A DNA stretch of 64,000 nucleotides from Yamagishiella unicocca (GCA_003116995.1 BDSL01000011.1:744001-808000), one strand, 5' to 3'. Shown: positions 43,301-55,431, counted from the first letter of the stretch. Numbers and translations: made by a program. Notes: a model not told the origin generated them from the letters alone.

Positions 43301-43766
43301 GCGCTTCGTCCGCGATATCGGCGTCGTACGCGAGGCTTCCGACCATGGAGACGTGGGGTAAGTCTGGGTCCTGGATGGGGGCAAATTGAGTATATTATTA
43401 CTTGCTTGTGATGCGTGATCCGTTCAACCACAGCAAGCAGGTGAGTAGCCATGAACCGTGCGGTGCAATTGGGTTACCGGTATTCCAAGTACACCGGCGT
43501 CTAATAAAGAGGGATCACCCACTCAAACAAGAAGCAGCAGCATTCCGTAGTGACTGCCTTCCGTCGTGCGCGTTCCCATGTGCCTCACGTCGGCATCCAC
43601 CAGGACTCTGGTCGCTGCATCCAACGCCATCGCCGCCGACGACGGTGCGGACAGCATCGCCAACATGCGCCTCCTGGACGACGTCTACGTGGCAGCAGGC
43701 CTCGCGCCCCGGCTGCCGTCCGCGCAGGCGCTGAAACTGCAGCAGGGCAGGGCAGACATGCAGTAG
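40368..43766 (+). CDS. Gfo/Idh/MocA-family NAD(P)-dependent oxidoreductase (419 aa)
   Basis: Eight exons: 40368-40487, 40561-40670, 41178-41348, 41606-41844, 42199-42308, 42565-42701, 43148-43357, 43604-43766 (1260 nt, in phase). The N-terminal Rossmann fold has VRVGMLGAS (31-39) and AEVVAVAARD. AVYVGLPNGLHGQWARAALE and the family signature CEKPFTANEDEA (EKP at 123-125) follow. The C-terminal half has the family beta-sheet domain: REAFHYREHPL, GAAMDAGCYCLHAIRSLVGG, then VRGDRGSLHCSNFIMP. The closest known types are dihydrodiol or D-xylose dehydrogenase-like enzymes, which oxidise sugars or diols; the true substrate cannot be read from sequence. The D-x-G-C-Y motif contributes to the active site in relatives. 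No targeting peptide is evident. Intron 6 has an ideal GC donor (AG|GCAAGT, 42702). A TGTAA at 44992 is the first downstream. Confidence 0.93.
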
Positions 43767-45830
43767 GGAGCGGTTCTTGGAGGCTGCGTGGCGTTTGGCG
43801 CAATAACGAGCGGACTAGCACACGGACTGAGGGTCGCGCCTGGGCACAGCTAGCAGGCTATAAGCGTGGCTGCTCCCTGGCCCTATGCTCCCAGGTGCGT
43901 GCGAGACACCGGCGCTCCAGATGCCACATGTATCCAGCGCTGATTCATAATGTATATCGCCTTATCTGCGATTCGGATACTAAGGGCCGCTGTTTCGACC
44001 TTCTCCTCCTTGGGGGCTTTGGGCAGAAGAGCTCAACCGTATGTTTTCTTTCAAAATGCGCACTGGGGTAAGGGCGGCCAAATATTTGGCACTCTACAAA
44101 TTTGCGGGCGGCAGCAGGCCTGCGCGTCATAAGAGCCTGAGGGCCAAGACGTTATTTGTCACATTAGGCAAAGAGTGTAGCTCAGGAATAACGGGAAAGG
44201 AGACACGCAGTGTATGGAGGTGCGGGGTGTGAGCGCAAATCCGCACGTTCGGTCTGCAATACTATCCGTGAGTTTGACAGATGAGTATAAGTATACTCAA
44301 GAACCTAATAACTATCAAAATCTGAATAAAGGCGAGGCTTGGAATGTGGGTTGGTCGCCATGGTTTTAACAATGGCACCTGCTAGGTCCGCTGTTTCAAT
44401 CCTTCTGTGAAGGAATGGTAATGTTTTACTTTTGATCTGCACGGGCCCTTGTCGGTGTGGTTTTCCTTGCCAAACGCGCGAAGGGCATTGACATGCCGGA
44501 CGCCGGCTAGGTTGTTTTCGCCGTCAATGTATGTTTTCGTAGTTTCGCTGCTGCAATGTACTGCTGTGGTCAATGGTTACGAAACTGTTGCGGGACGTAG
44601 CATGTACTACGTAGTACGCCCGGAAACCAATATTTCACCCAGTAATTTCAACAGAGCCGGCGAAGGAGTATTTTGTGTAGGTAGCTGCTTCGCGTGCGTG
44701 CTATGATGAGTGTCGTTACAGGCTATCATTGTACTACGACTAGCAGCATAGTGTGTATTTTATGTCACAGGCAAACCCTGCTGGACAACTCTTGAGCCTG
44801 TATTCCTACGCAGTCCGGCCACAGTTTATCCCCCCTCGGGCTACTGTGATCTGTGCGCAGCCGCAGTTTTGACATGTCCGTGAGATATCAGGGCTGCGGC
44901 TTTGCGGGTGAAGGTACTCCCTTGCAGTGGGAATGGCGCCAGGTTAGAAGGCTGCTAATTGCGGGCCTCACTCACGCGGCGATCGCACTCCTGTAATAGA
45001 TTCCGTTGGGAAGCCTACCGTGGTCTCTTGAACATTGTGCACGTGGTTGGCGAGGTGAGGTAAAGCATTTGGTCGGCATTCCACGCTCCCTGTTCCGCGC
45101 GAGGGTAGCATTCATTAGGAACGCGGGAAGGGGGTCGGCCACAGGATATGAATGGGAACTGTGGAAGATGATTGGGAAGACTAGGCCTGTAATTTTGGGG
45201 GGGATGTAGGACGGCTATAGTTGGGGACTATGGCGATAATCTGGTTGACGATTGCAGTACTATGTGTTGCAATGACTGGGTGGCTGCGTGGGTGAGTGGC
45301 TGGCTGGGTGTGTGGGTGGCTGCGTGGCTGGCTGGGTGTGTAGCTGCGTGGGTGCGTGGGTGGGTGGGTAAGTACAAAGGTACGAAGGTACATGTCCCAC
45401 CTCACCACATGAGTGGGTACGAAGGTACAAGGGCACATGGAACCCAGCTACGGGACTCCCCTAGCCGGCTGCAGTTCGGGGTCTTATGGTGACAATGACA
45501 ATGCGTCGCTGGGCCATGTCACAGAGGTGCTGTGGACGTGCGGAGTGTGTCATTATGCGCCGTGACCGTGAGCTTGACTTTCCAGGATGTGGCGGGGGTG
45601 TAGTGTGTGGAGGCTATTTGCGAGTGCAGTCCATATATTGCGAAGTGCTTTTTGCGCTGTGCCACGCCCATGAATGCCCTTGAATGTTGGTCTCCATCTC
45701 CATTGCCGTACAAGTAAGGCCCGGGCCAACGTACGACAAAAGAGATTTTGCCACATTTACCAGTTGTTTTAGATATATCATCACAAAAGTATTACATTTG
45801 GCATCTCTTAGCAGCATGGATCCATGCCCC
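43767..45830. other. Gene-poor 2-kb interval upstream of the tRNA
   Basis: Mostly AT-richer unique sequence with a CTGGGTGG-type low-complexity patch (45262-45366). An 85-codon ORF at 44449-44706 has no splice context or recognisable domain. It probably holds the oxidoreductase 3' UTR (TGTAA 44992-44996). Confidence 0.6.
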
Positions 45831-45912
45831 GCACCTGTGGCCGAGTGGTTAAGGCGCGGCCCTGCTAAGGCCGTGGGGTCTCCCCGCGTGCGTTCGAATC
45901 GCATCGGGTGCG
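45831..45912 (+). tRNA. tRNA-Ser(GCU), intronless
   Basis: Full cloverleaf. The acceptor stem GCACCTG pairs with CGGGTGC and G73 is the discriminator. The D arm reads GCCGAGTGGTTAAGGC. The anticodon stem CGGCC/GGCCG encloses CTGCTAA, giving anticodon GCU. A long class-II variable arm GTGGGGTCTCCCCGC follows, and the T arm GTGCGTTCGAATCGCAT holds the B box. It reads AGC/AGU codons. A Pol III terminator follows within 10 nt. Confidence 0.96.
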
Positions 45913-46621
45913 TACAGTTTTACATGGCAATGTTTTGAATGTTCTTGGTACACCACTGCTTGGTATGAAGAAATCGTTATTTTACGGCATTCATGTTGAA
46001 CCGAGAGGATAACAGTCTGCTAGCGGGTCCCTGCGGGTTTGGGCGGCTGCACTGGGTTTCCACTCCGTCGGTCCATTAATCAACTTATATCGCTGCCATT
46101 ATAGAAGGCCTCTCTACGTGAGTACAGTGGTAGCGGGCCATGTGCGGAAGTCGTTTTCGGCGAACAGCTACTGCAACCAGTGCCAGAGATTGCAGAGACA
46201 GGGCCTGAAGGCGGCAATCCTGACGTCCTGGCGCTTCTGACGTCCGCCTCGCCGTCAAGGGCACACGTCTTCGGAGTTTTTGGTGGTTTGCCGTATATAT
46301 GCCACTTGGCTTTTTTCTTCTTCCTGCGCCTCTATCAGCGTCAGGCAATGCGCCTGACGGCTTTACCTTACGGTCTGGGGCCCATTGTGACAGCTGCTAC
46401 TGCTAGAAGCCATCTCTAGCAGGGCTGGAGCCTGCACATGCACCACAGGAGCCTCATGTTGCGCATGTACTATGCAAACGTGTACACCTCGCATGGCGCT
46501 GTCAACGGAAGGTCATGAAATGAAGCCCCGCATGTCTGCACGCCTCTCACCATCGCGGCAACCGCCGCCCTAGTCACCCAACGGCCGTGCCTCAGCCGGC
46601 CGCGCCTCAGCCGGCCGTGCC
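45913..46621. other. Intergenic, 3' flank of the glycoprotein gene
   Basis: About 700 bp without a supported gene. It carries a fragment related to the 28-bp SEC8 intron repeat (46373-46400, GGTCTGGGGCCCATTGTGAC) and GCCGGCC-rich short repeats at 46590-46630. TTACA at 45920-45924 is a possible minus-strand polyadenylation signal. Confidence 0.55.
45918..45921 (+). terminator. RNA polymerase III T4 terminator
   Basis: TTTT lies 6 nt after the tRNA-Ser gene. Confidence 0.8.
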
Positions 46622-49600
46622 TCAACGGCCGGCCACTGCTGCTGGCTGCTCCGACGACGGCGCCGTAGCCAGCTGCGCCGCCATCGCATCCGCCCTCTGA
46701 CGCAGCTCCGCCAGCATCTGCGGCGGCAGGCCCGCCTCCATGCGCCTGATGGCAGCGTCCACCGCCGCGTTCGTCATCGTCGCAGCGCCGTCATACCACG
46801 ACTGGGTGGCGTTCAGCACAAAGGCAGTCATCGGCGCGCCCGCGTTGGCGACCCGAACAAGCACCTGAGCGAGCGGACGGGCATCACCATGGTGCGCACA
46901 GGTAAGCTGCCCCTTGCCCGCACGAACCATAGGGAAACCCGTGTACGAAGCAAAACCGTACGGAGAGGGCGGGAGAGGCAACCCAGTGGGAGGGGTAACG
47001 GGGGCGTCTGACGTGGGCTCCGGACCGAGAGGCAGGGCCATCGGGCGGGTGTCGTGGCTGGTCGACATCGGAGCCTCTGATGGCGCCTTGACATGCATGG
47101 CGATGTGCTCAAGTCAAGTGCTCCACAGGCAAAGAAGAGTGCTCCACCAGATAGGCCGTCGCACGCACCCAGCAAACACGTGCGTACGACACGTGCGTAC
47201 GACACGTACCCGCAGCATGGCCTCCACCCGCAGAGCTGCGCCCTGCGACACCAGCTTCGCTGTCTGTACGGCATGGGCCGCGCTGGCGTTGACGAGCGCC
47301 TGGGAGGCCGCCCCGACGCCCGGGTCTGTCAATAAGCCCACGACCACCCGACCGGGAACCGACAGCGGCCGGCGGGGTGTCCTGTCATTCAGCAACAACT
47401 GCTCGATTGCTGGAAAGATCCGCCGGCTAGCGCCGCCGTCAGGCCTCACTGGCTGTGTCTCGGGCTCTGACGTGGCGCCGTCAACGGCCGGGTCCTCACC
47501 CACAAAGATGGGGCGAAGGAGCGGCGGTTGCGCCGCATCGATCTGTTGAAGCTCTGGCGGCCCAACGGCCTGACGGTAGGGCTGGGTGCCGTCCAGCTGG
47601 CTAGGCAGCTCCTCAACCCCGGGCCCAGGGGGCCCTTCCGTCTGCTCTCCCCTCGCTGCACCATACACCGGTGCAACTCCCAACTTGCCGCTGCTATCTC
47701 CACCGGTAGGCGAGTTCTGAAGGCGCCGCTCCAGGGAGGCTTGGGAAGTCGTGGAGCCGGAGGCGTGCTTCTCCGGTGGCCTGTTCGGGTTGCTCCCGGG
47801 CGGCCGGGGGATGGCGCCCGGGACGGTTCCCGCGCGGAACATCTCTTTCGGCTCGCCACCGCTGTCTTCTGGCGATGGTGGGTCGTCTGAATCGTCCTGG
47901 GCCATGTCGTGGTAGTCGCTGTAGCCGTAGCCGTTATCCAGGTAGTCGCTGTTGTGCGCTGGCGCTACTCGCCGCACGAACGCGCGAAAGTCGTCCAGGG
48001 TCTGGGCACACGGGTATACATAGCAAGCAGTAGTAAGAAAAGGGCAGGAGGAAAAGGTAAGTTCGGCACGGCTCCGAAGGGGCGCATTCCTGGGTTGTGG
48101 CTGCCCCTTGGCCGCGACATCGAAAAATTTACATGTACCGATGATGCACTCAAGAAAGACGTGCCTCTGCTATCGCACGCTTCCTGTCCGTTCACAAAGC
48201 GACAGCCATAAATACACATGCCGTGCCATGCCATGCCACGCGATGCCATGCCAGCAGCTGCTCAAGCATAACGTGGCTCTCCAACCTGCAGGTTGAACCA
48301 CTGCAGGCAGAAGGGTGCGAGCCCCGTGGGGGTCTGCGTCGTCCCGTTCGTGGCGCCATCTCGTGCCGAGCTGAACCTGCCGGAAGGTAGCGTTATGGAG
48401 CTGTTGGCCGCCTGGCCGCCGGTCAACAGGTTGACACCCGTAGTGGCCAGGCCCGAGACGAGCACCTACGTGCAGGTCGTTTTTATCAGTGATTTCAGGG
48501 TGGGGATAAGTGATCTGATGAGGGTCAGGACGACAAGATGCTGCTCTGATAGATCGATCGTGAACAATGGAACCAGCGTGGAGCCGTGCATTGCTGCCAC
48601 GCACAGCAACCGACAGCAGCACCGCACTTCATGACATGTACGGTTTCGGTTTTCTGCGCGCCCACCTGGGTGCACGTGAGCGGGTTCCAGGGTGTGAAGA
48701 TATTGAAGGGGTACGCAATCACTTGCCCGTACTGCTCGACCCGTGGGTCTGCGGTGTGCGGGGTTGGCGTGAAAACCGTTGACGCGAAAAAGACAGGATA
48801 GTTGGCGCATGGTCGGCGGACACCGGTATGCAGGGGCGTATATGCGGGTCCCGCTGGGCACTACGCGCATTGCTTGATCGGGCAATCTCCGTGCGCCAAT
48901 CATGTGGAATTTTGCTTCATCGGCTTCCTTTCGCTGACGCACGATCCACGATCCGCATCCAGCGGCTGGCCACCGACCCGCAAAGTTGACCAGCTGGTTG
49001 ACCTGACCGATGGCCTCCACGCCCGCGAAGCCCAGGGGGTTGTCGCCGCGCGACACGATTAGGCGCGACACCGCCGGGGTGGTGCGAGGGAAGTTCACGG
49101 AGCTGGCCTGGGCCTGAGGAGCGGGGAGGCCGCGTGGGGAGTGAGGCGGGCCGGAGGCCGTAGCACAACTAGGCGGGATCGCAAATGGCACACATCAGCC
49201 GCAGCCCCACGCGCACGCGCCCCTCAGCGACCGCCTCTTCTCAGCTACATAGGCACGGAAGCTGGGTAGCTAGGCAGCGGCTCTACCTGCGACGAGGACA
49301 CTCCCAGGCTGCCGCTGAGTGCGTTGGCGCCTATCTCTGCCACGAAGTAGTAGCCACTTGCGGCGGTGGTCCCCGAGGTGCCGGTGTCCGCCTCTCCCAG
49401 GAAGTAGGCGCGGCTGGGGAAGAGCGAGCAGCACTCTGCGGGGCGCAGCACGCATCGCACAGCCTATCTAGCACACCACTTGTGGATCGTACAAAGCCGG
49501 AAGTACGGTGTGTACGCAGGACGGGCTCTCTTACGCGCCGGCGGGTTGTGAACGAACGGATGCCGTTCGTGCACATTATGTTTTGTGCGTTGCGTGCCTG

Positions 49601-51246
49601 TCAAGTCACGAGAGCTTCTGCGCGCGAGCCAGCTAGCCAGCTGGACAGACGGACAGCCAGCCGGTCAGCTCACCGAAGAACTGGGGAATCACAACCCAGG
49701 CGGCTGTGGCGGCGGATGGGCGGCCCTGTCCTCCCTCGCCCGTGAGCGCGGACAGCCAGCGGCCTTGACTGGGGTTGAGCGCTAAGGACTGCGGTGGATT
49801 TTTTGTACACCGTAGGAAGTGTTGGTTGTGTGGCGGTGACAACATGGTTCGGACCTTAGCAGTGACACAGCATTCATTTCCGCCGGGATTGAGGAGCCAA
49901 AGCCCGCCATTTCGTCCATGGCGGGCTTTGGCACGTGCCGTACGGCACCGCTGGGTCCAATGACCCGTACGTATAATAGGACACACAGCAAATACTGCAG
50001 CATCGCCTCGTACATTGGCTGAAGACCAAAACCGCCGAGACCACGCATACAGCAACGGTCCACAGGGTAACCGCCGCCGTACAGACGCCCAATGGGAAGC
50101 AATTATAGTTGGGCGCCGCGCCGAACGAGTGGCCTTGCGCCCACCTGCGCATTGGAAAAGCCGGCTCCGATGTTCACGGTGCCGTCGCGGCTGAGCTTGA
50201 ACTTGCCATCGACGGCCGTCGTCGTACTCGCCGTACCGGCCGGGGCGCCGGCGTACCTGCCCATGCAGGTGGATGATGCATCAGTCAGGGGTGACCCACC
50301 GGACATTCATGGACACCTCTCCTTGCCCTGAGTCCGCCCGGGCTTGAAGACACTGTAACGTCTTATAAGACAGCTTGGGACTCAGCTCCTGAGCCGGAGT
50401 ATGGAGAAGGAACGTAGGCAACGCTTCCAAACCTCATGCATTCATTGCGGAGGGAGGAGCGGGCAACGGATGAACAAAAGACCGTTAGGGCCTCCAACCG
50501 ATCCATCCCTCGGAACTAACGCATACCCACAACGTGATCGAGTTGATGGCCAGCACTCGCGGGCCGAGGTACAGCTGCTGCAGGCGGCGGCGGCCCCCTG
50601 CACGACGGCGGCCCGGACCCTGTAGTGCATGCGCCACCGTGGCAGCGGAGGCGGTTTTCAACTGGGCCGGCGCAGCGCCGTGCGCGTCGTCTGCAGCTGT
50701 ACCGGCGCCGAGGTTGCTGACCGCTTGTCGAGACCGCTGTGTTTCCGAGAGGTGAGAGAGGTGGCCGCTGCCATCACGTGCCCGACCAGCAAGGTCCGCA
50801 CTAGTCGGCTGACGGGTCAGTGGTTCCGGAGCTGCCGCCGAGCGCCTCAGAAACGGCCGCCGCGGTAACATCCCCTGTAGCACGATGGACGAGCGTGTAC
50901 GGCTGCTGGCAGCTGCGTACCCAGCGGGCCTGGGGTGTCCGCCGCTGCTGCCGCCACCAGCTATCATGGTGGTGGGGGTGGTGAAGGTGGCGGTGGTATC
51001 AACGGTCCCCTCTTGTGCTCCAGGGGGCCCGGCGAACGCGGGGAATACTATGTCGGTGTCTTCGCTGGATGGAACGGTAGCAGGCGTGGAGGTGGCGGGC
51101 TGCACGGCATGAGCAAAGGCCAGGTGCAGAAGAAGGACGACCAGCACTGCGCGACCCACGGCCGCGCTGGCGCGGATTGTTGGCACTGGCGAGCTGCCGC
51201 GATGCTGAGGTATTTGTTCGCTGCACTTAGGTGCTGGTTGCGCCAT
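46622..51246 (-). CDS. Secreted or membrane glycoprotein of unknown family (802 aa)
   Basis: Eight exons, minus: 51246-50531, 50256-50145, 49433-49287, 49113-48978, 48748-48666, 48465-48286, 48001-47210, 46864-46622 (2409 nt, in phase). A hydrophobic segment at about 33-47 (AVLVVLLLHLAFAHA) is either a signal anchor or a signal peptide with a later start. Residues 50-238 are Ser/Thr/Pro/Ala-rich. Residues 239-475 form a conserved-looking beta-rich section (KFKLSRDGTVNIGAGFSNA, SGYYFVAEIGANALSGSL, SRLIVSRGDNPLGFAG, YPFNIFTPWNPLTC) with NSS and NGT sites. After ~475 comes an acidic Asp/Tyr/Pro-rich region, then a helical C-terminus (NATQSWYDGAATMTNAAVDA). I recognise no named domain. Cell-wall or extracellular-matrix location is inferred only from the leader and glycosylation sites. 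The exon-3 acceptor (CAGAG) is the weakest junction. Confidence 0.8.
46920..46975 (-). mobile_element. Intronic element, A-type copy
   Basis: GGGAAACCCGTGTACGAAGC and AAAACCGTACGGAGAGG, sense in the glycoprotein gene, 55-60 nt before the acceptor at 46865. Confidence 0.72.
48755..48815 (-). mobile_element. Intronic element, B-type copy
   Basis: GTGAAAACCGTTGACGCGAA and GACAGGATAGTTGGCGCATGG, sense in the glycoprotein gene, ending about 10 nt before the acceptor at 48749. Confidence 0.75.
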
Positions 51247-51879
51247 GTTAAGGTACTAGTTGGTGACAGGATGGTGTAGGCGCTCTCCAGGTTGGCCGCG
51301 CACGTTCCGCGAGTAGTGGCGGTTGACGGCGTAGGGGAGGTGAGGAAGTCCGCATCGTACCGTCCCAGAATGACATGGGTGGAGTCTCGTGACCAGTCAT
51401 TGGAAATAGTGCTCGTGGCATCCCTGCAGCGGTTTTGTCCTTTAACTCTTCCTTCCAGTTTGACCATCAGGGTTCGCATGCTTGAAGCCTCGAGATAGTA
51501 TAGGCAATGGTTTGTTCCCGTGATTCCCGTGGTTGATTTCCATAACAGTGCGTAAATTATGCATGGATTTAGTGCTTCATAGGGGCATCAACGATAAAAT
51601 GAGCTTGCGAGACCGAACCATGGTTCTACACATGAACGCATCCATCGCCACCAGTTCACAATCCTTCATCAAGCAATCTACATAGTAATCAAACCTAGCA
51701 GGGAAGGTGCGTAGAGGCAGTGCCATTCCTTTCCTTCGCGCACACCAGGCAGCGCGTACGAATCCGGCCAGTGAGCCAATTTGCACGGCCTCACCACCGC
51801 AAGCGTCGAAGTACAATAACAGGGCCCAAAGCCGTTAGGTGATCTACAAGCGGTGTGTCCTAAGACTGTACCGTTTACC
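51247..51879. other. Divergent intergenic region (glycoprotein / p27 zinc-ribbon gene)
   Basis: 634 bp with both promoters. A 79-codon minus ORF at 51816-51577 is the only longer frame. It lacks a domain or splice support and is not called as a gene. Confidence 0.55.
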
Positions 51880-54800
51880 ATGGCGTCCGGAGTGAAGGCT
51901 GATACAAGCAAGCGTTTAGGCGCACTGCTCCTAAAAGGATGGGCTATGCTTGCCGAGAACTGTCCAGACTGCCGGGTGGGTGCAGCCAGGAAGGCTTAAC
52001 TAAATGCCCGCGCTGGTTCCGGAAGAAGTGTGTCCGCGGTCACCCGCCATTTCATGCACCGTCGTCGCTGGAATGGAATTATTCAACCTTCGTCCGCCCT
52101 TACCGCTCTGGCCCGGCTTCATCGGCCCCTTGCCATCCTGCGCATCGGCATCGTCTCTCTCCCGCCTGCTCCAAGAAGCAAGCTGCTGCCTGACATACCA
52201 TATATGTATGGATTGGATCCAAAAGGGATATTAAGGTGCTTAATAACCCATACTCTTCCCTCGTACCTGCTCAGGTGCCCCTTATGCGGGAGCGAAACGC
52301 AGAGGAGCGTCTCTGCGTCAACTGTGACACGACTTACGTCCCCGACGGACAGGTGTGCACTAGTTGCGCTTATGAGGGGCTCAAGCAAACGGAGGCTGGC
52401 CCCATTCGCAAGCGCCTCGTAGGGTCCTCCCAGCGGGATCCACATCGCGGTCAAGGAGAGGCATGACCATCTAGTCCCCGCCATAAACGCTAGATGCAGT
52501 ATCTGCCATGCTGTAGGGCTTGCGACCTAAGCCTAGATGCCCTGTCTGCCATGCTGTAGGGCTTGCGACCTAAGCCTAGATGCCCTGTCTGCCATGCTGT
52601 AGGGCTTGCGGCCTACGAATCGCACCGTGGAGCAGCAACAGCAACGAGAGAAGAAGCAGCAGGAGCAGAAGCTCGCCGATGAGCGCCTACAGGACGAGCA
52701 GGACGATGCCGACGATGATGTGCCGTACGATCCCCGCGCTGACTCACGCCTCGGCCCTTTTGCTTCCCCGGGTGATGGGACATCTGCGGCCGGGGCGCCG
52801 GGCGCCGCGGCTTCGTCCGCATCGGCTCCCGAGGCCGAAGCTGAGACCACGGCAGCAGCTCAAGCGGAGCCGACACCAGCTGACGTATCAGCAGGTGACG
52901 CGCGTTTGGCTGCTGGGGACAGCTCGGCGCGCGGAGCAGCTGCGGAGGCGGCAGCGGGGCCAGGACCAGGATCCAGAGCCGCTGCTGCCGTCTCGGCCCC
53001 CTCCACGGATGACGTGGCCGATCTGCTGTCCACCAAGATGCTACAGGTGGGAGTGGTGGGGGTCGGCAGGGCCGGGAGATGGGTAGGAATATGTGTGAGG
53101 GGCGGGGTTTGAGGGGAGGGGGTTCGAGGGGCGGGGTTTGAGGGGCGTGTAATGCACTGTGCACGCGTGCTGGTGGCACTGAACGCGCTGGAGGGAGGTA
53201 TGGTAGCAGGGCTGTGGGGCTGGACCCAGGTCGGCATAGCCTCAGTGACTGCGCTGCTGACGTACCGGGTTGTCGGATGGCTGGCCTCGACTCCCGGGGA
53301 CGACTTCCTGCGTCGTCTCTCGTGCCTCGTGTGCGCCACGTGGGCTCTCTCGACAGCAACACAGCAAGCCATTGGAAGGGCAACACCGCAACACCGCAAT
53401 ACAGCAACACCGCAACACAGCAACACAGCAAGCCATTGGAAGGGCAACACAGCAACACAGCAAGCCATTGGAAGGGCAACACAGCAACACAGCAAGCCAT
53501 TGGAAGGGCAACACAGCAACACAGCAAGCCATTGGAAGGGCAACACAGCAACACAGCAAGCCATTGGAAGGGCAACACAGCAACATAGCGGGCGACACCT
53601 CCTTCCCTCAATCCCCCCCCGCGTCTCCCTGTGTTCCTCCGCAGGGTTGGGCGCTGTTGGACAAGTACTGCCCCAGGTAGGACGGCAGCAGCAGCAGTGG
53701 CGAACCAGGGGCCAGCGTACCCCTGGGCAGTAGCAGCAGTAGCAGCTCACGGGGCTGGTGGGAGGGCGGGCAGGCAGCGTCGTCGGCTATTAGGGGGCCT
53801 GGGTTGCATGGGTGCTTGACCTCTCCTCAGCGACGTTGTAATGCGTTCCCACCGCAAGGCACCGGGTGCGGCGAAGGGGCGCGCCAGGGCGGTAACTGAC
53901 GGAGCAGGACGACGCGAATTGTGTGCCAACGGGCCCCTCTCCCCGCAGATGCAGCACCGTTCTGGTTCGGTCCAAGGCCAACAAGCGCATGTTCTGCGTG
54001 GCGTGCGACGCCTGGGTGCTCACGGAGGCGGACTGCGCACAGCAGCAGCAGGAGCGGGAGCAGCGACAGCAGGCAGCGGCGGCGGCAGCCGCCGCCGCCG
54101 CTGCCGCGGCGCCTGCGGCGCCGCCGGCGCCCGAGCCGGCGCCCTCGTCCGCCGCTCCACAGCACCCCCCCCAGCCGCAGCAAACTCAGCACGAGCTCCA
54201 GGCCTCCAGCCCGCCGCCCCTCTCCGTGGGTTTCGACACCCGTTCGCGCCAGGAGCAGCCGCTGGCTGCACCGGTGGCCACCCCCTGTGTGCACCCCCTC
54301 CTGGCGGGGCAGATGCAGCCGCCGCCGCCGCAGCTGCTGCTGCCGCCCCAGCTCTCGCACCAGAACCCACACCAGCCCCAGCCGCAGCTGCCGTTCATGT
54401 ACCAGCAGTTCTTCCTCCCTGGAGCCACGGGGGCGGGCTCGGGGGGGTCCTCCCCGCCGCACCATTGGGTGAGGACGGCAGCGGGGGCCAGGGAAGCGGC
54501 GGGGAGGGTTGTGAGGAGAGCGCGTGCAGGACCCACCGGAGTTCGCATGGGGGCTCACTTCCCCAGCATCGCGGACACTTGCACATGCAAACGAGTCGTT
54601 ATTTAGGCTCGGTTACGGTTTCTGCGCTGAACGCCCCTTGCCCTCCCCCGTTACCTTCCCGCCCCCCGGCAGCCGTACCCCTTTCCTCCGCCAAGCCCGG
54701 AGTCGATGCCTACTGGTATCCGGATACCGCAGCAGCAGCCCCAGCAGCAGCAGCAGCAGCAGCAAAGGGGTGCGCGGCAGGCGTCCACATCGGGTCAAGC

Positions 54801-55431
54801 CGGCGGCAACGGCGCCCCAAAGCAGCCCAGCGGCACGGCGCTGCTCATGACCATTGGACGCACGGTGGCGCTCAAGTGAGTGGAGGAGGGGCGGGAGCGG
54901 TGGAGCGAGCGGTGGCGGGAGCGGTGGCGGGAACGGTGGAGGGAGTGCAAAACCACCAAACTCTCTCTCTCTCTCTCAAGTGTGACACCGTTGGGGCGGG
55001 AGTGGTATAGCTGTTGCGGAGAAGATGTGCTGTTTTTGCGGCGACTTTTCTGCGGGTCACCGAGGAACCAGCCGTACCACACATCTACAGCGGGTACGAT
55101 AGATATTATCGTAAGTTGGGAAGGCCTGGACTGATCGTTGCATCACGGAGATATACATATATTTGTTTGCGGGTTCTGGTCAGCAAACTGTAGGTAGCAC
55201 GACCTCCACCCCGCCACCGTCACCCGGCCACTCAACGTGCGTCTCTCATGTGCTCTGCGCCGTTGTGCCCTGTCGTACACCGTCGTACCCTGTCGTGCGT
55301 GCAGAATGGCGGAGGCGCAAGGCCTGCTAGAGCGGACGCCAGCGCTGGACACTGAGCGGGCTCGGTCGTACGTTTCGCTGATTAGTGAGTGCCTGGACCT
55401 GCTGTCCAAGCTACACAGCCTGCAGCAGTAG
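51880..55431 (+). CDS. Autoantigen-p27 (ZNRD2/SSSCA1-like) protein with two zinc ribbons (499 aa)
   Basis: Seven exons: 51880-51975, 52275-52352, 52603-53046, 53645-53676, 53949-54468, 54673-54875, 55305-55431 (1500 nt, in phase). Ribbon 1 is LLKGWAMLAENCPDC (C28, C31) and LCVNC (C46, C49). Ribbon 2 is GWALLDKYCPRC (C215, C218) and MFCVAC (C233, C236). Both have the G-W-x-(L/M)-L lead and (V/P)-L-(M/V)-R spacer of the Auto_anti-p27 family. Between them is a basic Q/E/K coiled stretch and an Ala/Gly linker; after ribbon 2 comes a long Q/P/A-rich region. A helical C-terminus follows (ARSYVSLISECLDLLSKL). Known relatives are poorly characterised; human ZNRD2 was found as a centromere or mitosis-associated autoantigen. 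Plants also have two-copy versions. Exon 4 is only 32 nt. The exon-3 acceptor is triplicated. Confidence 0.93.
52480..52618 (+). repeat. 43-bp triplication of a 3' splice site
   Basis: GCCATGCTGTAG|GGCTTGCG occurs three times, with potential exon starts at 52517, 52560 and 52603. Only the last keeps the frame. From 52517 a stop follows after 18 codons. Confidence 0.93.
53361..53592. repeat. 31-bp intronic repeat, about 6 copies
   Basis: Units AACACAGCAACACAGCAAGC plus CATTGGAAGGG lie in the intron 53047-53644 of the p27 zinc-ribbon gene. They yield false ORFs in all six frames. Confidence 0.95.

Noticed and set aside
51577..51816. 79-codon minus-strand ORF
   Set aside because: No domain or splice context; it lies in a divergent promoter region.
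53841..55010. 389-codon plus-strand ORF
   Set aside because: It is a shadow frame of the p27 gene exons. The true frame carries the CxxC ribbon and joins all exons in phase.
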